A DNA stretch of 64,000 nucleotides from CAYWPG01 sp964460035 (GTDB lineage: Bacteria > Pseudomonadota > Gammaproteobacteria > Nitrococcales > AK92). The translations under genes were made by a program, and so were the position numbers. Every line of letters starts with the position of its first letter. The first letter of the stretch is position 1. The stretch is from the NCBI GenBank assembly GCA_964460035.1, contig CAYWPG010000003.1, forward strand, positions 98,919-162,918, read 5' to 3'. Shown here piece after piece: positions 42,450-51,996 of the stretch. The notes beneath the pieces are model-generated. The model did no database searches, had not been told where the DNA came from, and was given only the letters and a program-made list of their open reading frames with translations.

Positions 42450-43820
42450 TTAACCCAGCAACGACAGCACGTTCTGCGGAACCGCGTTCGCCTGAGCCAG
42501 CATGGCCGTGCCAGCCTGCTGCAGGATCTGCGCGCGCGTCAGCGCCGAGGTTTCAGCGGCGAAGTCGGCGTCGCGGATGCGGCTGCGAGCAGCGTCCAGG
42601 TTCTCCGCACTGGTAGCGAGGTTGGCGATGGTGGACTCGAAGCGGCTCTGCACCGCACCGAGCTCGGCACGCATGCCGTTGATCTGCTGCAGCGCGAAGT
42701 CCAGCGTACGCAAGGCCTTCTCAGCGCCAGCGCGGGTCGTCACGCTCACGTCGCTGAGCCGCTCGGTCACCGTGGTTACGGAGCCCACCTCCAGTCCGAT
42801 GTTCTGGAGCTGGGTCGCATCGCCGCCGATCAGGATGTCCTTGCCAACGTCGGTGGCCAGGATGATGCCGGCTTCGTGCGTTTCCTCGGTAGCGCCGACA
42901 TCGGAGAAGACGTCGTCAGCGTCCGCAACCTTGATCGCCGCGCCGTTCTGGTTCACCAGAACGATGCTGCTACCATTCAGCTCGGCCGTCACACCGATCT
43001 GGGCACCAACGGTGTTGATCGCGTCTACGGCATCCTCTGCGGTTGCGCCAGGCTGGATCGCGATGTCGCGACCGTTGATCGTGACCACCGCGGCACTCGC
43101 GCCGCCAGGCGTGGTGAAGGCACCCAGCGACACGCGGGTCGCTTCGAGCTGCGCGGTAACACCGGTAGCGGGCGACTTCTCGTTGATGGCGGCAACCAAC
43201 TCCTTGCTGGTGGTCACACCCGCAACGTCGATAGCAATACCGTTGAGGCTCAAGCCGCTAAGCGCAGCCAGGTTAGCCGCATTGTAGCTACCGCCCTCGT
43301 AGATCTCCGCACCGAGTTGGCCGGCACGGGCATCCACGCCGTTCACGGAAATGGTTTGGCCCTTGTTGGCGCCGACCTGGAAAGTGAGATCCTTCAGGCT
43401 GCCATCAAGGATGTTCTGACCGTTGAACTGGGTCGCCTCGGCAATACGGGTCACCTCTGCGATCAGCTGGCTGACCTCGTTGTTGATCGCTTCGCGGTCG
43501 GACGACGAGTTGGTGTCGTTAACGGCCTGCACCGAGAGCTGACGGATACGCTGGATGGCGTTGCTCACCTCTTCCAGCGCGCCTTCGGCGGTCTGGGCGA
43601 AGGAGATACCGTCGTTAGCGTTGCGGATGGCCTGGTTCAAGCCACGAACCTGGGCACCAAAGCGCTCACTGATGGCGAGACCCGCGGCGTCGTCCTTGGC
43701 GCTGTTGATACGGAGGCCGGAAGACAGACGCTGCAACGAGATGCGCAAGTCGTTCTGGGAACGATCCAGATTGCGCTGGGCGTTCAGGGACGCCATATTC
43801 GTATTAATAACCTGAGGCAT
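42450..43820 (-). CDS. fliC: Flagellin
   Basis: 456 residues from ATG 43820 (MPQVINTNMASLNAQRN). The conserved D0/D1 parts are the N-terminal LQRLSSGLRINSAKDDAAG with IQRIRQLSVQA and the C-terminal LATSAENLDAARSRIRDAD with QANAVPQNVLSLLG. The middle (about 180-370) has flagellin-IN-like repeats. It is the main filament protein, and a near-perfect FliA promoter lies upstream. Only one flagellin gene is present in the window. Confidence 0.97.
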   Translation of the reverse strand: MPQVINTNMASLNAQRNLDRSQNDLRISLQRLSSGLRINSAKDDAAGLAISERFGAQVRGLNQAIRNANDGISFAQTAEGALEEVSNAIQRIRQLSVQAVNDTNSSSDREAINNEVSQLIAEVTRIAEATQFNGQNILDGSLKDLTFQVGANKGQTISVNGVDARAGQLGAEIYEGGSYNAANLAALSGLSLNGIAIDVAGVTTSKELVAAINEKSPATGVTAQLEATRVSLGAFTTPGGASAAVVTINGRDIAIQPGATAEDAVDAINTVGAQIGVTAELNGSSIVLVNQNGAAIKVADADDVFSDVGATEETHEAGIILATDVGKDILIGGDATQLQNIGLEVGSVTTVTERLSDVSVTTRAGAEKALRTLDFALQQINGMRAELGAVQSRFESTIANLATSAENLDAARSRIRDADFAAETSALTRAQILQQAGTAMLAQANAVPQNVLSLLG

Positions 43821-43900
43821 GTCAGTTCTCCTAGTGAGAGTCAACTCGAGCCTTGTCTGGCACCGCCCCGTAGAAGGCTCAGTTCCAGCGCTCAAAAGGG

Positions 43901-43927
43901 GTATCGGCGCGTTTTGTGATTCCTTTA
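43901..43927 (-). promoter_or_regulatory. FliA (sigma-28) promoter of fliC
   Basis: On the minus strand TAAA, 15 bases, then GCCGATAC, one base from the GCCGATAA consensus. It lies about 80 bases ahead of the fliC ATG. Confidence 0.85.
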
Positions 43928-44103
43928 GCCCCTTTCACATCTTTTTCTTGACTTCCGCACAACGACCAGAATGCGTTGCTGCAGGAAGAATTCAGGCAAC
44001 TGGAAAGCTCTTAAACGGAGGCGCGAAAAACGCTTTAAGCATGCGCGCTCATGAAGCCTTTACGGCCTGGGGAGGGCGTTGCCACCAGAGCTAGTAGCTA
44101 GTC

Positions 44104-44160
44104 CCCTACCCGCGGGAGAGCTCCCCTGTGGGAGCGGCGCCCTCACCGCGAATCTCCGCG
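44104..44160. repeat. REP-like element
   Basis: Contains CCTACCCGCGGGAGAG, CTGTGGGAGCGG, CGCCCTC and CCGCGAATCTCC. Related segments lie near 37108, 38883 and 55850. It is in the fliC-flgL spacer, between the fliC promoter and the flgL terminator; no gene is seen in the rest of this spacer. Confidence 0.55.
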
Positions 44161-44283
44161 GCATCTATAAAAGCGGCATCCCGCCGCGAATCTTGATGCT
44201 CACGGTACGCCAGAAAGGCCTTTGCGGAGGAGTACGCTTCCAAAGGCATTGCCGCAGCGCACCGAACCACGACACAAACGACA

Positions 44284-44325
44284 AGGCGCCGCCCCGGCGG
44301 TCTCCAACCGCTGCGGAACGGCGCC
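44284..44325 (-). terminator. Hairpin after flgL
   Basis: GGCGCCG and CGGCGCC pair, with a second inner stem CGGT/ACCG. On the minus strand it follows the flgL stop by 28 bases and is trailed by the T-rich TTGTCGTTTGTG. Confidence 0.45.
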
Positions 44326-44353
44326 CTGTCATGCCTTCGAAGGCGAGCAGGAT

Positions 44354-45595
44354 CTAGCGGATATAGTTGAACAGCGAAAGCCCTTGCACTTTCACATAGC
44401 TTTGCTGCGCAGCTTGCAAGCCAACCAGTTGCAGGCTCAGCTGGCTCAGGGCCCAGGCGTAATCGAGGTCTTCCACTGCGGAGAGCGCCTGCTCCATATC
44501 GAGCATGGCGGCGGTATTGCTCTCGACTTCCGCCTCGATCGCGTTGATCCGCCCGCCCACTTCGGCGCGTACCCGCAGTATGTTCTCCAGCCCCAGATCG
44601 ATCTCTTCCAGCGCCCGCCCCAGGGAGTTGTGCACGGCCGCCTTCTCGGACGGCGAGTCGCCGCCTTCCATCAGCGTCTTGACGACATTCTGCACGGTGG
44701 TGAACATCGACTGGCTGCGGCTGGGCGCGACCTCGAAAGCATCGCCCGGCGCCGGTTCGCCCCGCAGAACGATGGAGACGCCATTGAAAGTAATGGCTTG
44801 ATCCGGCACGAACGTCGGCGCATCGTCCGGCACTATGGCCGGCAATGCCGGGATGACTTGATCGCCCGTTGTCACGTTGGTCACCGTGTAGGCGAGCTCG
44901 CCGGCAGCGTTGGTAACGAAATCGATCCTGTGAGTCTCGGGCTGGTAACTCACCGCATCGAGCACCGTGGTATTGACGATCTGCCCGGTGCCTTGGTTGG
45001 TCGCCAGGCCGTCGGCAACGAACGTGCCATTACCGTTCGGTATCTTCATGAAGACATCGAAACCGGAATGGCTCATGGAAAGTTGCCGGGCCGGTCCTGC
45101 CTGCACCATGCGCTCGGCCTGATCGCCCATGAACACGATCTCGCCGCCATCGCGCTCGAACGGACGGGTGCGCGAGCTCACGCCCGAGAACAGATACTCG
45201 CCCTTGCCATCGGAGCTGTTGGCGAGCTGGACCAGCTGCTCGAACAACTGCTCCACCTCGGCTCCGATCTGACGGCGGTTCTGGGCATCGTTAGTGGCGT
45301 TGTTTGCCTGCAGTGCAAGATCGCGCACACGTTGCAACAGGCTGCCTACCTGCTCGAGTACGCTCTCTTCGATTCCGAGCCGCAGCTTAGCCTGCTCGCC
45401 GTTGTAGATGTACTGTTCGAAATTGGCGACCGCTTTCGTCAAGTCCAGCGCCCGCGCGGCGCCGGCCGGATCGTCGGCCGGCGTCAGGATACGGCGGCCT
45501 GTGGAAACCTGCTGCTGCGTGCGCGACAGCTCGCTCTGCCGCTGCAGCATCGCGATTATGCTTTCGCGCTGAAACTGTGCCGTGGATATACGCAT
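44354..45595 (-). CDS. flgL: Hook-filament junction protein FlgL
   Basis: 413 residues. N-terminal MRISTAQFQRESIIAMLQRQ and SRTQQQVSTGRRILTPADDP, C-terminal LDYAWALSQLSLQLVGLQAA with VKVQGLSLFNYI. The ends form the coiled-coil D0/D1; the middle is variable. It follows flgK by 5 bases and should be transcribed from the flgK promoter. Confidence 0.96.
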   Translation of the reverse strand: MRISTAQFQRESIIAMLQRQSELSRTQQQVSTGRRILTPADDPAGAARALDLTKAVANFEQYIYNGEQAKLRLGIEESVLEQVGSLLQRVRDLALQANNATNDAQNRRQIGAEVEQLFEQLVQLANSSDGKGEYLFSGVSSRTRPFERDGGEIVFMGDQAERMVQAGPARQLSMSHSGFDVFMKIPNGNGTFVADGLATNQGTGQIVNTTVLDAVSYQPETHRIDFVTNAAGELAYTVTNVTTGDQVIPALPAIVPDDAPTFVPDQAITFNGVSIVLRGEPAPGDAFEVAPSRSQSMFTTVQNVVKTLMEGGDSPSEKAAVHNSLGRALEEIDLGLENILRVRAEVGGRINAIEAEVESNTAAMLDMEQALSAVEDLDYAWALSQLSLQLVGLQAAQQSYVKVQGLSLFNYIR

Positions 45596-45600
45596 GCCAG

Positions 45601-47568
45601 TTATCTCCTCACCGCAGTGAGCAGCGTCTCGAAGAGCGAGTCGGCGACCGAAATCAGCTGCGCTGCAGCCTGGTAGGCCTGCATGTAGCGCATCAGATTG
45701 GCAGCCTCCTCGTCCAAGTTGACGCCCGACACCGCTTCGTGCGAGGCAATGGACTGATTGAGCAGAACTTCATGGGCATCGCGGTTGATGTTCACCCGCA
45801 TCGTCGAGGCGCCGACGTCGCCCACAAGGCCGCTGTAGAACTCCTGATAGGTGGCGTTGCCATTCACCATGCCGGCCTTATCCTGCAACAAGCCAAGCTG
45901 CAACATGTTGCTGTTGTCGCCACGGCCATTCTGGTTGCTGGCGATAACGAACTCATCGCCCGCGTGCGGACTGCCTGCCAATGTGAAGCTGATTCCCGGA
46001 TAACCGGGCAACGTTACCGTTTTGCCGTCCACGTCCGCCACCGGATCGTAAGCAATGGTGCCGAGCGTGACGCCATTTTGCTCCACCGTGAACGCGCCCG
46101 TGCCATCGAAGATCAGCCGGATAGGTTCGTCTACGTCCAATGGGAGTCCGGTGGCGTCGCTCACCAGCGCCGTACCGATCCGTCCGCTGCCGGTATTGAT
46201 GCTCTGGCCGGTGCTATCCGTGGCTTCGCCGGTGATTACGGGCGAGGCGGCCGCAATCTGCTCGGGACGATCGATCGCCATGGAGAGTTGATCGACGACG
46301 TCGCGCGTAGGCTGGAGCAGGAAGCTATCGCCATCCTGCATGCCGGTAATCGTGCTGGTGTCGATGGTCAACCCGTCGACGCTGAATGTGTCCCCCGCGG
46401 CCGCGGTCCAGGACTGGCCATCGCTGAGCCTGCGCAAGGTCCAATCAGTACCGTCGAAGCTGAGCCGATAGTCCGCCCCCTTCAGCTGACCCAGATTGTC
46501 CAGATCGAACTCAACCGTCGGCGAGCCGGTGAGGCTGGCGGAATTGCTTTCGTGCGGCAGCACCCGAGGCGTAGCGACCGTGAAGAAATTGCCGCCCAGC
46601 TGCGGCGGGTTCGTATCGAAGCGCATGCCCAGGCTGTGCTGCCGGTTGAAATCCAGCGCGATAGTCGCCGCCAGCTGACCAAGCTGCTGGCGTGTGGTGT
46701 CCAGCATAGTGTGGCGAAACTCCAGCAGCCCGCCCATGGTGCCGCCGGTAATGCTATCCGTGATGTTGATCGTCGAGTGTGTGCCTACGAAAGAGACCTC
46801 AGGACGGCTCTTATCGTACGCGTTCATCGTAATCGTCAGCTTGTTGGCGGTATTACCCACCACCAGCGGCTGCCCCTTGCCGATGGACACGTTCATCGAG
46901 CCGTCATCTTCGATCACGACCTGGGTCGCTACTCGTTCGGACAGCTGCAGGAGCAGATGATCGCGCTTATCGAGCAGATCGTTGGGCGGCACGCCGCCGG
47001 CGTTACCGGTAGCCTTGGCGATTTCGTAGTTGAGCTGCGCGATGCCTTGCGCATATTCGTTGATCTCGGCGACCTGCACCTTCAGGCGCTGGCTTATATC
47101 GCGCTCGAGTTCGTTCAGCCGCCCTTCCAGGAACTTGAAACGGCTGACCAGGTTATTGCCCTCGTCGAGCAGAACTTGGCGCGAGGTCTGCGAGGCCGGA
47201 TCGTTACTGACCGTCTGGATAGCATCGAACACGCCTTGCATGGCAGGAGACAAGCCTGCCGTCTTGTCCGCAAGCAGGTTATCGATACGGCCCGCCAACT
47301 CGGCAAAAGTATCCAGCCGGTAGAAGTCGGTGCTGTTGGTACGCACCGAAGCTTGCCGCGCACTTTCCACGACTCGGGTCACCGAGATCAGATTCACTCC
47401 GGCGCCGATCCAGGCGCCGCCGTACTGCTGCGGGATCCGCGTGCCTAGCTCTACACGCTGCCGGTTATACCCCGGGGTCGTAGAGTTGGAAATGTTATGG
47501 GAGGTGGTTGCCAGCGCCCGCTGAAAGGCCAGCAGCCCGGACAAACTGTTGCTAAGCAGGTTCGCCAT
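45601..47568 (-). CDS. flgK: Hook-filament junction protein FlgK
   Basis: 655 residues. N-terminal LSNSLSGLLAFQRALATTSH with NISNSTTPGYNRQRVEL, C-terminal SGVNLDEEAANLMRYMQAYQ and SVADSLFETLLTAVRR. It is a normal-to-large FlgK. A FliA element lies about 60 bases upstream of its ATG. Confidence 0.96.
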   Translation of the reverse strand: MANLLSNSLSGLLAFQRALATTSHNISNSTTPGYNRQRVELGTRIPQQYGGAWIGAGVNLISVTRVVESARQASVRTNSTDFYRLDTFAELAGRIDNLLADKTAGLSPAMQGVFDAIQTVSNDPASQTSRQVLLDEGNNLVSRFKFLEGRLNELERDISQRLKVQVAEINEYAQGIAQLNYEIAKATGNAGGVPPNDLLDKRDHLLLQLSERVATQVVIEDDGSMNVSIGKGQPLVVGNTANKLTITMNAYDKSRPEVSFVGTHSTINITDSITGGTMGGLLEFRHTMLDTTRQQLGQLAATIALDFNRQHSLGMRFDTNPPQLGGNFFTVATPRVLPHESNSASLTGSPTVEFDLDNLGQLKGADYRLSFDGTDWTLRRLSDGQSWTAAAGDTFSVDGLTIDTSTITGMQDGDSFLLQPTRDVVDQLSMAIDRPEQIAAASPVITGEATDSTGQSINTGSGRIGTALVSDATGLPLDVDEPIRLIFDGTGAFTVEQNGVTLGTIAYDPVADVDGKTVTLPGYPGISFTLAGSPHAGDEFVIASNQNGRGDNSNMLQLGLLQDKAGMVNGNATYQEFYSGLVGDVGASTMRVNINRDAHEVLLNQSIASHEAVSGVNLDEEAANLMRYMQAYQAAAQLISVADSLFETLLTAVRR

Positions 47569-47626
47569 CGCTAGAAGCTCCCTATTTATCTTCTGGGCGC
47601 TCCGTCCGAGCGTCCCGCTGCGTTAT

Positions 47627-47653
47627 CTATCGGCCTGGCTCCGCGCTTCTTTA
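47627..47653 (-). promoter_or_regulatory. FliA (sigma-28) promoter of flgKL
   Basis: On the minus strand TAAA, exactly 15 bases, then GCCGATAG. It lies between flgJ and flgK, about 60 bases ahead of the flgK ATG. Confidence 0.85.
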
Positions 47654-47693
47654 GGCGTATATGCAATCCGAACTGCGCGTTCGCGGCGATGGC

Positions 47694-48635
47694 TCAGGCC
47701 GACATATCAGACGCGTCTGCCGCCACCGCGGACAGCGTGGCGCTTTTCATGATCCGCGTAATTTTCTCCGCATAATCCGGATCGGTCGCATAGCCGGCTT
47801 CCTGCAGTGCTTGCACATACGCTTCCGGGTCATCGGCGACTTCCAACGCACGCTGATAGCGAGGGTGGCTATGCAGGAATTGCAGATAATCCTCGAAGCT
47901 CTCTTCTATAGAGCGGTAAGCGCGAAACTCCGCTACTTCGCGGCGCATGGCCCCGTTGCGAAATTCCAGCGTCGGAACTTTGACGGTATCGCCGCTCCAA
48001 TCGCGGTGTGCCTTGATCCCAAAAAGGTTGAAAGTGCTGCTACCATCTGCCCGACGCATTACGTGCTGTCCCCAACCGGTCTCCAGCGCCGCCTGCGCCA
48101 CTAACGCACGCGCGGACCCGCCGAAGCGTTTGGCGGTACGCTCGGCTGCCGCCCACACGGCCCGCACGAAATCCTCCGGCTTCTCGAACACCGGCCCCTT
48201 CTCTGCCTGCGAGGGCTTCTCCGTCACCGCTGGGGCTGCGGCGGCGTCAGGCGTTTGGCTTGCCGCGCGCCGGCTCGGCACCCGGTTCGCGTACCGATCC
48301 AGGCTGCGATCCAGCGCTGGCGGTTGCTCATCGCTGAGCCCGAGATTGGCCAATAACTGCCGCTCGATCATAGGCGCCAAGCCCAAACCGCGGCCGCGAG
48401 CGATATTCAGCGCCATCTGCTGATCGAACAGATCGCGGTACTGCTGCTCCTGCTTCCCGCCTAGCAGCGCATCGCCGCCGCTGGCCGAGCGCATGCTCTT
48501 GAGCATGGTCTGCACGAACAGGCTCTCGAACTGCTTGGCCACCTCGCGCACGCTGTCGCGATCCGGATTCTGCATTTTCGCGCGCAAGCGCGTCATTGCG
48601 GTGGTATCGAAGATGTTGCCAAAGTCGTTAGCCAT
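47694..48635 (-). CDS. flgJ: Rod-cap muramidase FlgJ
   Basis: 313 residues from ATG 48635 with GGGGA upstream. The N-terminal rod-cap domain reads VAKQFESLFVQTMLKSMRSA and YRDLFDQQMALNIA. The C-terminal glucosaminidase domain has the catalytic Glu in AQAALETGWGQHV, then NLFGIKA and FRAYRSIEESFEDYLQFL. FlgJ digests peptidoglycan for the growing rod. It is separated from flgI by an unusual 577-base spacer with tandem repeats and an assembly gap. Confidence 0.95.
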   Translation of the reverse strand: MANDFGNIFDTTAMTRLRAKMQNPDRDSVREVAKQFESLFVQTMLKSMRSASGGDALLGGKQEQQYRDLFDQQMALNIARGRGLGLAPMIERQLLANLGLSDEQPPALDRSLDRYANRVPSRRAASQTPDAAAAPAVTEKPSQAEKGPVFEKPEDFVRAVWAAAERTAKRFGGSARALVAQAALETGWGQHVMRRADGSSTFNLFGIKAHRDWSGDTVKVPTLEFRNGAMRREVAEFRAYRSIEESFEDYLQFLHSHPRYQRALEVADDPEAYVQALQEAGYATDPDYAEKITRIMKSATLSAVAADASDMSA

Positions 48636-48803
48636 CGTCCCCGTACCCAAACTGCTCCCACCGAGCTTCCCTACTTAACAGCGGGATTAGCGTGAAGGGA
48701 GATGTCCACCACACCCGCCCCCCAACGCCTCCCCTTTGCGGGAGGAAAATAGACCGCGCCCCCCCCCCTGACGCTCCTTCCCTCCGGACCAGCCCTTCTT
48801 AAG

Positions 48804-49181
48804 CCCCTCTCCCCTCGCGGGAGAGGGGGTGGGGTGAGGGGGGAGACCACGCCCCAGCCTCTCCCCGCGCCCTCGAACAAGACCCTCTTTAGCCCCTCTC
48901 CCCTCCGCGGGAGAGGGGGTGGGGTGAGGGGGAGGAAACCACGCCCCAGCCTCTCCCCGCGCCCTCGAACAAGACCCTCTTTAGCCCCTCTCNNNNNNNN
49001 NNNNNNNNNNNNNNNNNNNNNNNNNNNNNNNNNNNNNNNNNNNNNNNNNNNNNNNNNNNNNNNNNNNNNNNNNNNNNNNNNNNNNNNNNNNNACCACGCC
49101 CCAGCCTCTCCCCGCGCCCTCGAACAAGACCCTCTTTAGCCCCTCTCCCCTCCGCGGGAGAGGGGGTGGGGTGAGGGGGAG
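48804..49181. repeat. Tandem GC-rich repeat array between flgI and flgJ
   Basis: A unit of about 92 bases starts ACCACGCCCCAGCC (48846, 48938, 49093) and contains AGCCCCTCTCCCC followed by GCGGGAGAGGGGGTGGGG, an 8-10 bp hairpin, and a G-rich tail. Three unit starts are visible, plus a partial copy at 48804-48842. The 100-N gap cuts the second copy, so the copy number is unknown. No gene is seen here. Confidence 0.85.
48993..49092. other. Assembly gap (100 N)
   Basis: Exactly 100 unknown bases inside the tandem repeat, the conventional size for a scaffold gap, so the true length is not known. Confidence 0.95.
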
Positions 49182-49212
49182 AAGGACGCAGCCAACAGCC
49201 CTAGCCCCTGCG

Positions 49213-50319
49213 TTAAATGATGATCAGTTCAGCTCGCAGCGCTCCGGCGCGCCGCAGCGCTTCGAGAATCGCCACCAGATCGCCCGGAGCCGCCCCTACC
49301 CGATTGACCGCATTGACGATGTCCTGCAACTGGGTACCAGGCCCGAACAGGAACATAGGGTTGCGCTCCTCGGTGATCTCGATGTCGTCTCTGGGCACCA
49401 CCACCGTCTCGCCATCGCTAAGCGGCGCCGGCTGGCTGACGATGGGGTCGGCGGTAATCGTCACTGTCAGGCTGCCATGGGTCACTGCCGCCGGCCGTAC
49501 GCTGACATGATTGCCGATCACTACCGTGCCGGTGCGAGCATTGACGATCACCCGGGCCGGCGCTTCTCCCGGCGTAAAACGCAGGTTCTCTAGGAAGGAA
49601 ACGAAACTTACACGCTGGGAAGTATCGGCTGGCGCACGGACCCGAACCGACACCGCATCCAGCGCAGTCGCACTGCCCGGCCCCAAGGTTTCGTTGATCA
49701 CTTCTGCCATGCGCTTGGCAGTAGTGAAATCCGGAGTGTTGAGATTGAGCACTATCGAATCGCCAAAGGCGAACGGGTTCGCCACCTCGCGCTCCACCGT
49801 CGCGCCGTTGGGGATGGTTCCGCTGGACGGAACATTGACGGTCACACGCGAGCCGTCGGCACCCGCGGCGCCGAACCCGCCGACGATCAGGTTGCCCTGG
49901 GCGATGGCATAGATCTCGCCGTCGGCACCGCGCAGCGGGGCCATCAGCAGGCTGCCGCCTCGCAGGCTCGATGCGTTGCCCAGGGAGGAGACAGTGACAT
50001 CGATGGTCTGTCCGGGCTTAGCGAAAGGCGGCAGCTCCGCCATGATCATGACGGCTGCGACATTGCGCGACTGCAAATTGACGTTTGGAGGAATCGTCAC
50101 GCCCTGAGCGGCCAGCATCGCGCGGATGCTTTGTACCGTATAAGGCGTCTGGCTGGTCTGGTCGCCGGTGCCGTCCAAGCCCACCACTAGCCCGTAGCCG
50201 ACCAGCTGGTTGGAGCGGACCCCGGCGACCGACGCCACGTCTTTGATGCGCTCGCTGGCGTGCAACGGCAAGGGCAGCAATAGCAGGGCAATTAACAGTA
50301 CCCGTAGGCTCTTCATCAT
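49213..50319 (-). CDS. flgI: Flagellar P-ring protein FlgI
   Basis: 368 residues. Signal peptide SLRVLLIALLLLPLPLHA, then the mature start SERIKDVASVAGVRSNQLVG, the DGTGDQTSQTPYTVQSI segment, and the end DIVNAVNRVGAAPGDLVAIL. The ATG pair at 50319 and 50316 is preceded by AGGAC. The P ring is the peptidoglycan bushing of the rod. Confidence 0.97.
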   Translation of the reverse strand: MMKSLRVLLIALLLLPLPLHASERIKDVASVAGVRSNQLVGYGLVVGLDGTGDQTSQTPYTVQSIRAMLAAQGVTIPPNVNLQSRNVAAVMIMAELPPFAKPGQTIDVTVSSLGNASSLRGGSLLMAPLRGADGEIYAIAQGNLIVGGFGAAGADGSRVTVNVPSSGTIPNGATVEREVANPFAFGDSIVLNLNTPDFTTAKRMAEVINETLGPGSATALDAVSVRVRAPADTSQRVSFVSFLENLRFTPGEAPARVIVNARTGTVVIGNHVSVRPAAVTHGSLTVTITADPIVSQPAPLSDGETVVVPRDDIEITEERNPMFLFGPGTQLQDIVNAVNRVGAAPGDLVAILEALRRAGALRAELIII

Positions 50320-50364
50320 GTCCTCTTTCTCAGCGTCGAGCCGAAACCGTCCTCTAGCCCGCGG

Positions 50365-51075
50365 TCAAAGCGGCATGAACACACTGAAGAAGATCCTTTG
50401 CAGCCAGCCCATGCTGCTGGCGTCGGCCAGTGCGCCGGTACCGGTGTAACTGATCTGCGCATTGGCGATGCGCGTCGACGAGACGGTGTTGTCCGGCCCT
50501 ATGTCGTCGCGACGGACCACACCCGTCACCGTGACATACTCATCGCCACGATTGAGCGTCAGTTTCTTCTGCCCTTGCAGCACCAAGTTCCCGTTCGGCT
50601 GAACGGCCACCACCGTCGCGGTGAGCGTACCGCGCAGCAGGTTGCTCTGGTCGGCCTCGCCACCGCCTTGGAACGAGCGATCGGCATTGGCGCTGGCCGA
50701 GAGCGGACGCCCGGCTACTCGCAAGGGCCGACCACCGACAACCGGCACGCCAAGATTGGTCTCGCTGCTCTTGCTCAGGCTCGAGTTGGAGTCCTTACGC
50801 GCGTTGGTCTGCTCTTCGAAGATCACCGTAACGATATCGCCCACCCGGCGCGCACCGCGGTCTTCGTACAAACGAACGTCGTGCCCGGGCTGGAAGATCG
50901 CACCGTTGATCTCGCGCGGCGGCACCTCGATCTGCGGCTGTGGCAGGGGTACCGGCGGCTCGGGATTGACGCGAGGGACGGCGCAACCGGTCACCAGCAA
51001 CGCCAGTGCCAGTGTCGCCGCGATCGCACCACCGCGTGCGTGCAAACCGCCCTCGCCCTGAATCCTGCGGGTCAT
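50365..51075 (-). CDS. flgH: Flagellar L-ring lipoprotein FlgH
   Basis: 236 residues with a lipobox (LLVTGC) after a hydrophobic signal, and the family segments LYEDRGARRVGDIVTVIFEE, GEADQSNLLRGTLTATVVAV and GNLVLQGQKKLTLN. The ring lies in the outer membrane. The gene lies 29 bases after flgG. Confidence 0.96.
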   Translation of the reverse strand: MTRRIQGEGGLHARGGAIAATLALALLVTGCAVPRVNPEPPVPLPQPQIEVPPREINGAIFQPGHDVRLYEDRGARRVGDIVTVIFEEQTNARKDSNSSLSKSSETNLGVPVVGGRPLRVAGRPLSASANADRSFQGGGEADQSNLLRGTLTATVVAVQPNGNLVLQGQKKLTLNRGDEYVTVTGVVRRDDIGPDNTVSSTRIANAQISYTGTGALADASSMGWLQRIFFSVFMPL

Positions 51076-51104
51076 CTCTGCGCCCTCTAGACCGTGCCCA
51101 AGCC

Positions 51105-51890
51105 TTACAGCTTGTTGGTGATGAACTGCATCATCTGATCGGCGGTCGAGATCGCCTTGGTGTTGGTCTCGAACGAGCGCTGCGTCTCGATCATGTTGAC
51201 CAGCTCCTCGGCGATGTTGACGTTGGAGCTCTCCAGCGCCCCCTGCACCAGCCCGCCCATGCCGTTCATGGAAGGCGTCCCGACCTGGGGCGAACCGCTG
51301 GCAGCCGTTTCGATGAACAGGTTCTGCCCGATGGGCTGCAGGCCGGCCGGATTGATGAAGTCGGCCAGCTGGATGGTGCCGATCTGCTGAGGCTGCGGCT
51401 GTCCGGCCAGCTGTACCGTCACGGTACCGTCGCTGCCGATGGTCACGCTCTGCGCCTGTTGGGGAATCTGCAGGTTGGGCTGCAAGAGCATGCCGCTGGA
51501 GGTAACCAGCTGCCCCTGGTCGTCGACCTGGAACGAGCCATCGCGGGTGTACGCCAGGGTGCCGTCCGGGCGCATGATCTGGAAGAAGCCGCGGCCCTCG
51601 ATCGCGAGGTCGAAGCCGTTGCCGGTCTGAACGAGGTTGCCCTGGGTATGCAGTTTTTCGGTAGCGACCACCCGCACCCCCGTGCCCAGCGCCAACCCGG
51701 AGGGCAGCCGGGTGTCTTCGGAGGTCTGGCCACCGGCCTGACGTACCGTCTGATAAATCAGGTCTTCGAACTTGGCCCGATCCCGCTTGAAGCCGGTCGT
51801 ATTGACGTTAGCCAAGTTGTTCGACACCACCGACATGCGGGTCTGCTGCGCGTCCAAACCGGTTTTGGCTACCCACAATGCAGGATTCAT
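51105..51890 (-). CDS. flgG: Distal rod protein FlgG
   Basis: 261 residues. N-terminal NPALWVAKTGLDAQQTRMSV and NLANVNTTGFKRDRAKFEDL; C-terminal LESSNVNIAEELVNMIETQR with SFETNTKAISTADQM. Full length and typical. Confidence 0.97.
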   Translation of the reverse strand: MNPALWVAKTGLDAQQTRMSVVSNNLANVNTTGFKRDRAKFEDLIYQTVRQAGGQTSEDTRLPSGLALGTGVRVVATEKLHTQGNLVQTGNGFDLAIEGRGFFQIMRPDGTLAYTRDGSFQVDDQGQLVTSSGMLLQPNLQIPQQAQSVTIGSDGTVTVQLAGQPQPQQIGTIQLADFINPAGLQPIGQNLFIETAASGSPQVGTPSMNGMGGLVQGALESSNVNIAEELVNMIETQRSFETNTKAISTADQMMQFITNKL

Positions 51891-51996
51891 CGCTTCACCT
51901 CGTCGTTATTCGTTATTGCGCCTGCCGCCAGTCGCAGGCCCGCCGTCGCTACGTCTCAGACGCAGCATTCACTGATCATTAGTACTCGTGTATGCC

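Noticed and set aside
48804..49181. CRISPR array
   Set aside because: The repeats are directly tandem 92-bp units with no unique spacers between them, and no cas genes lie nearby.
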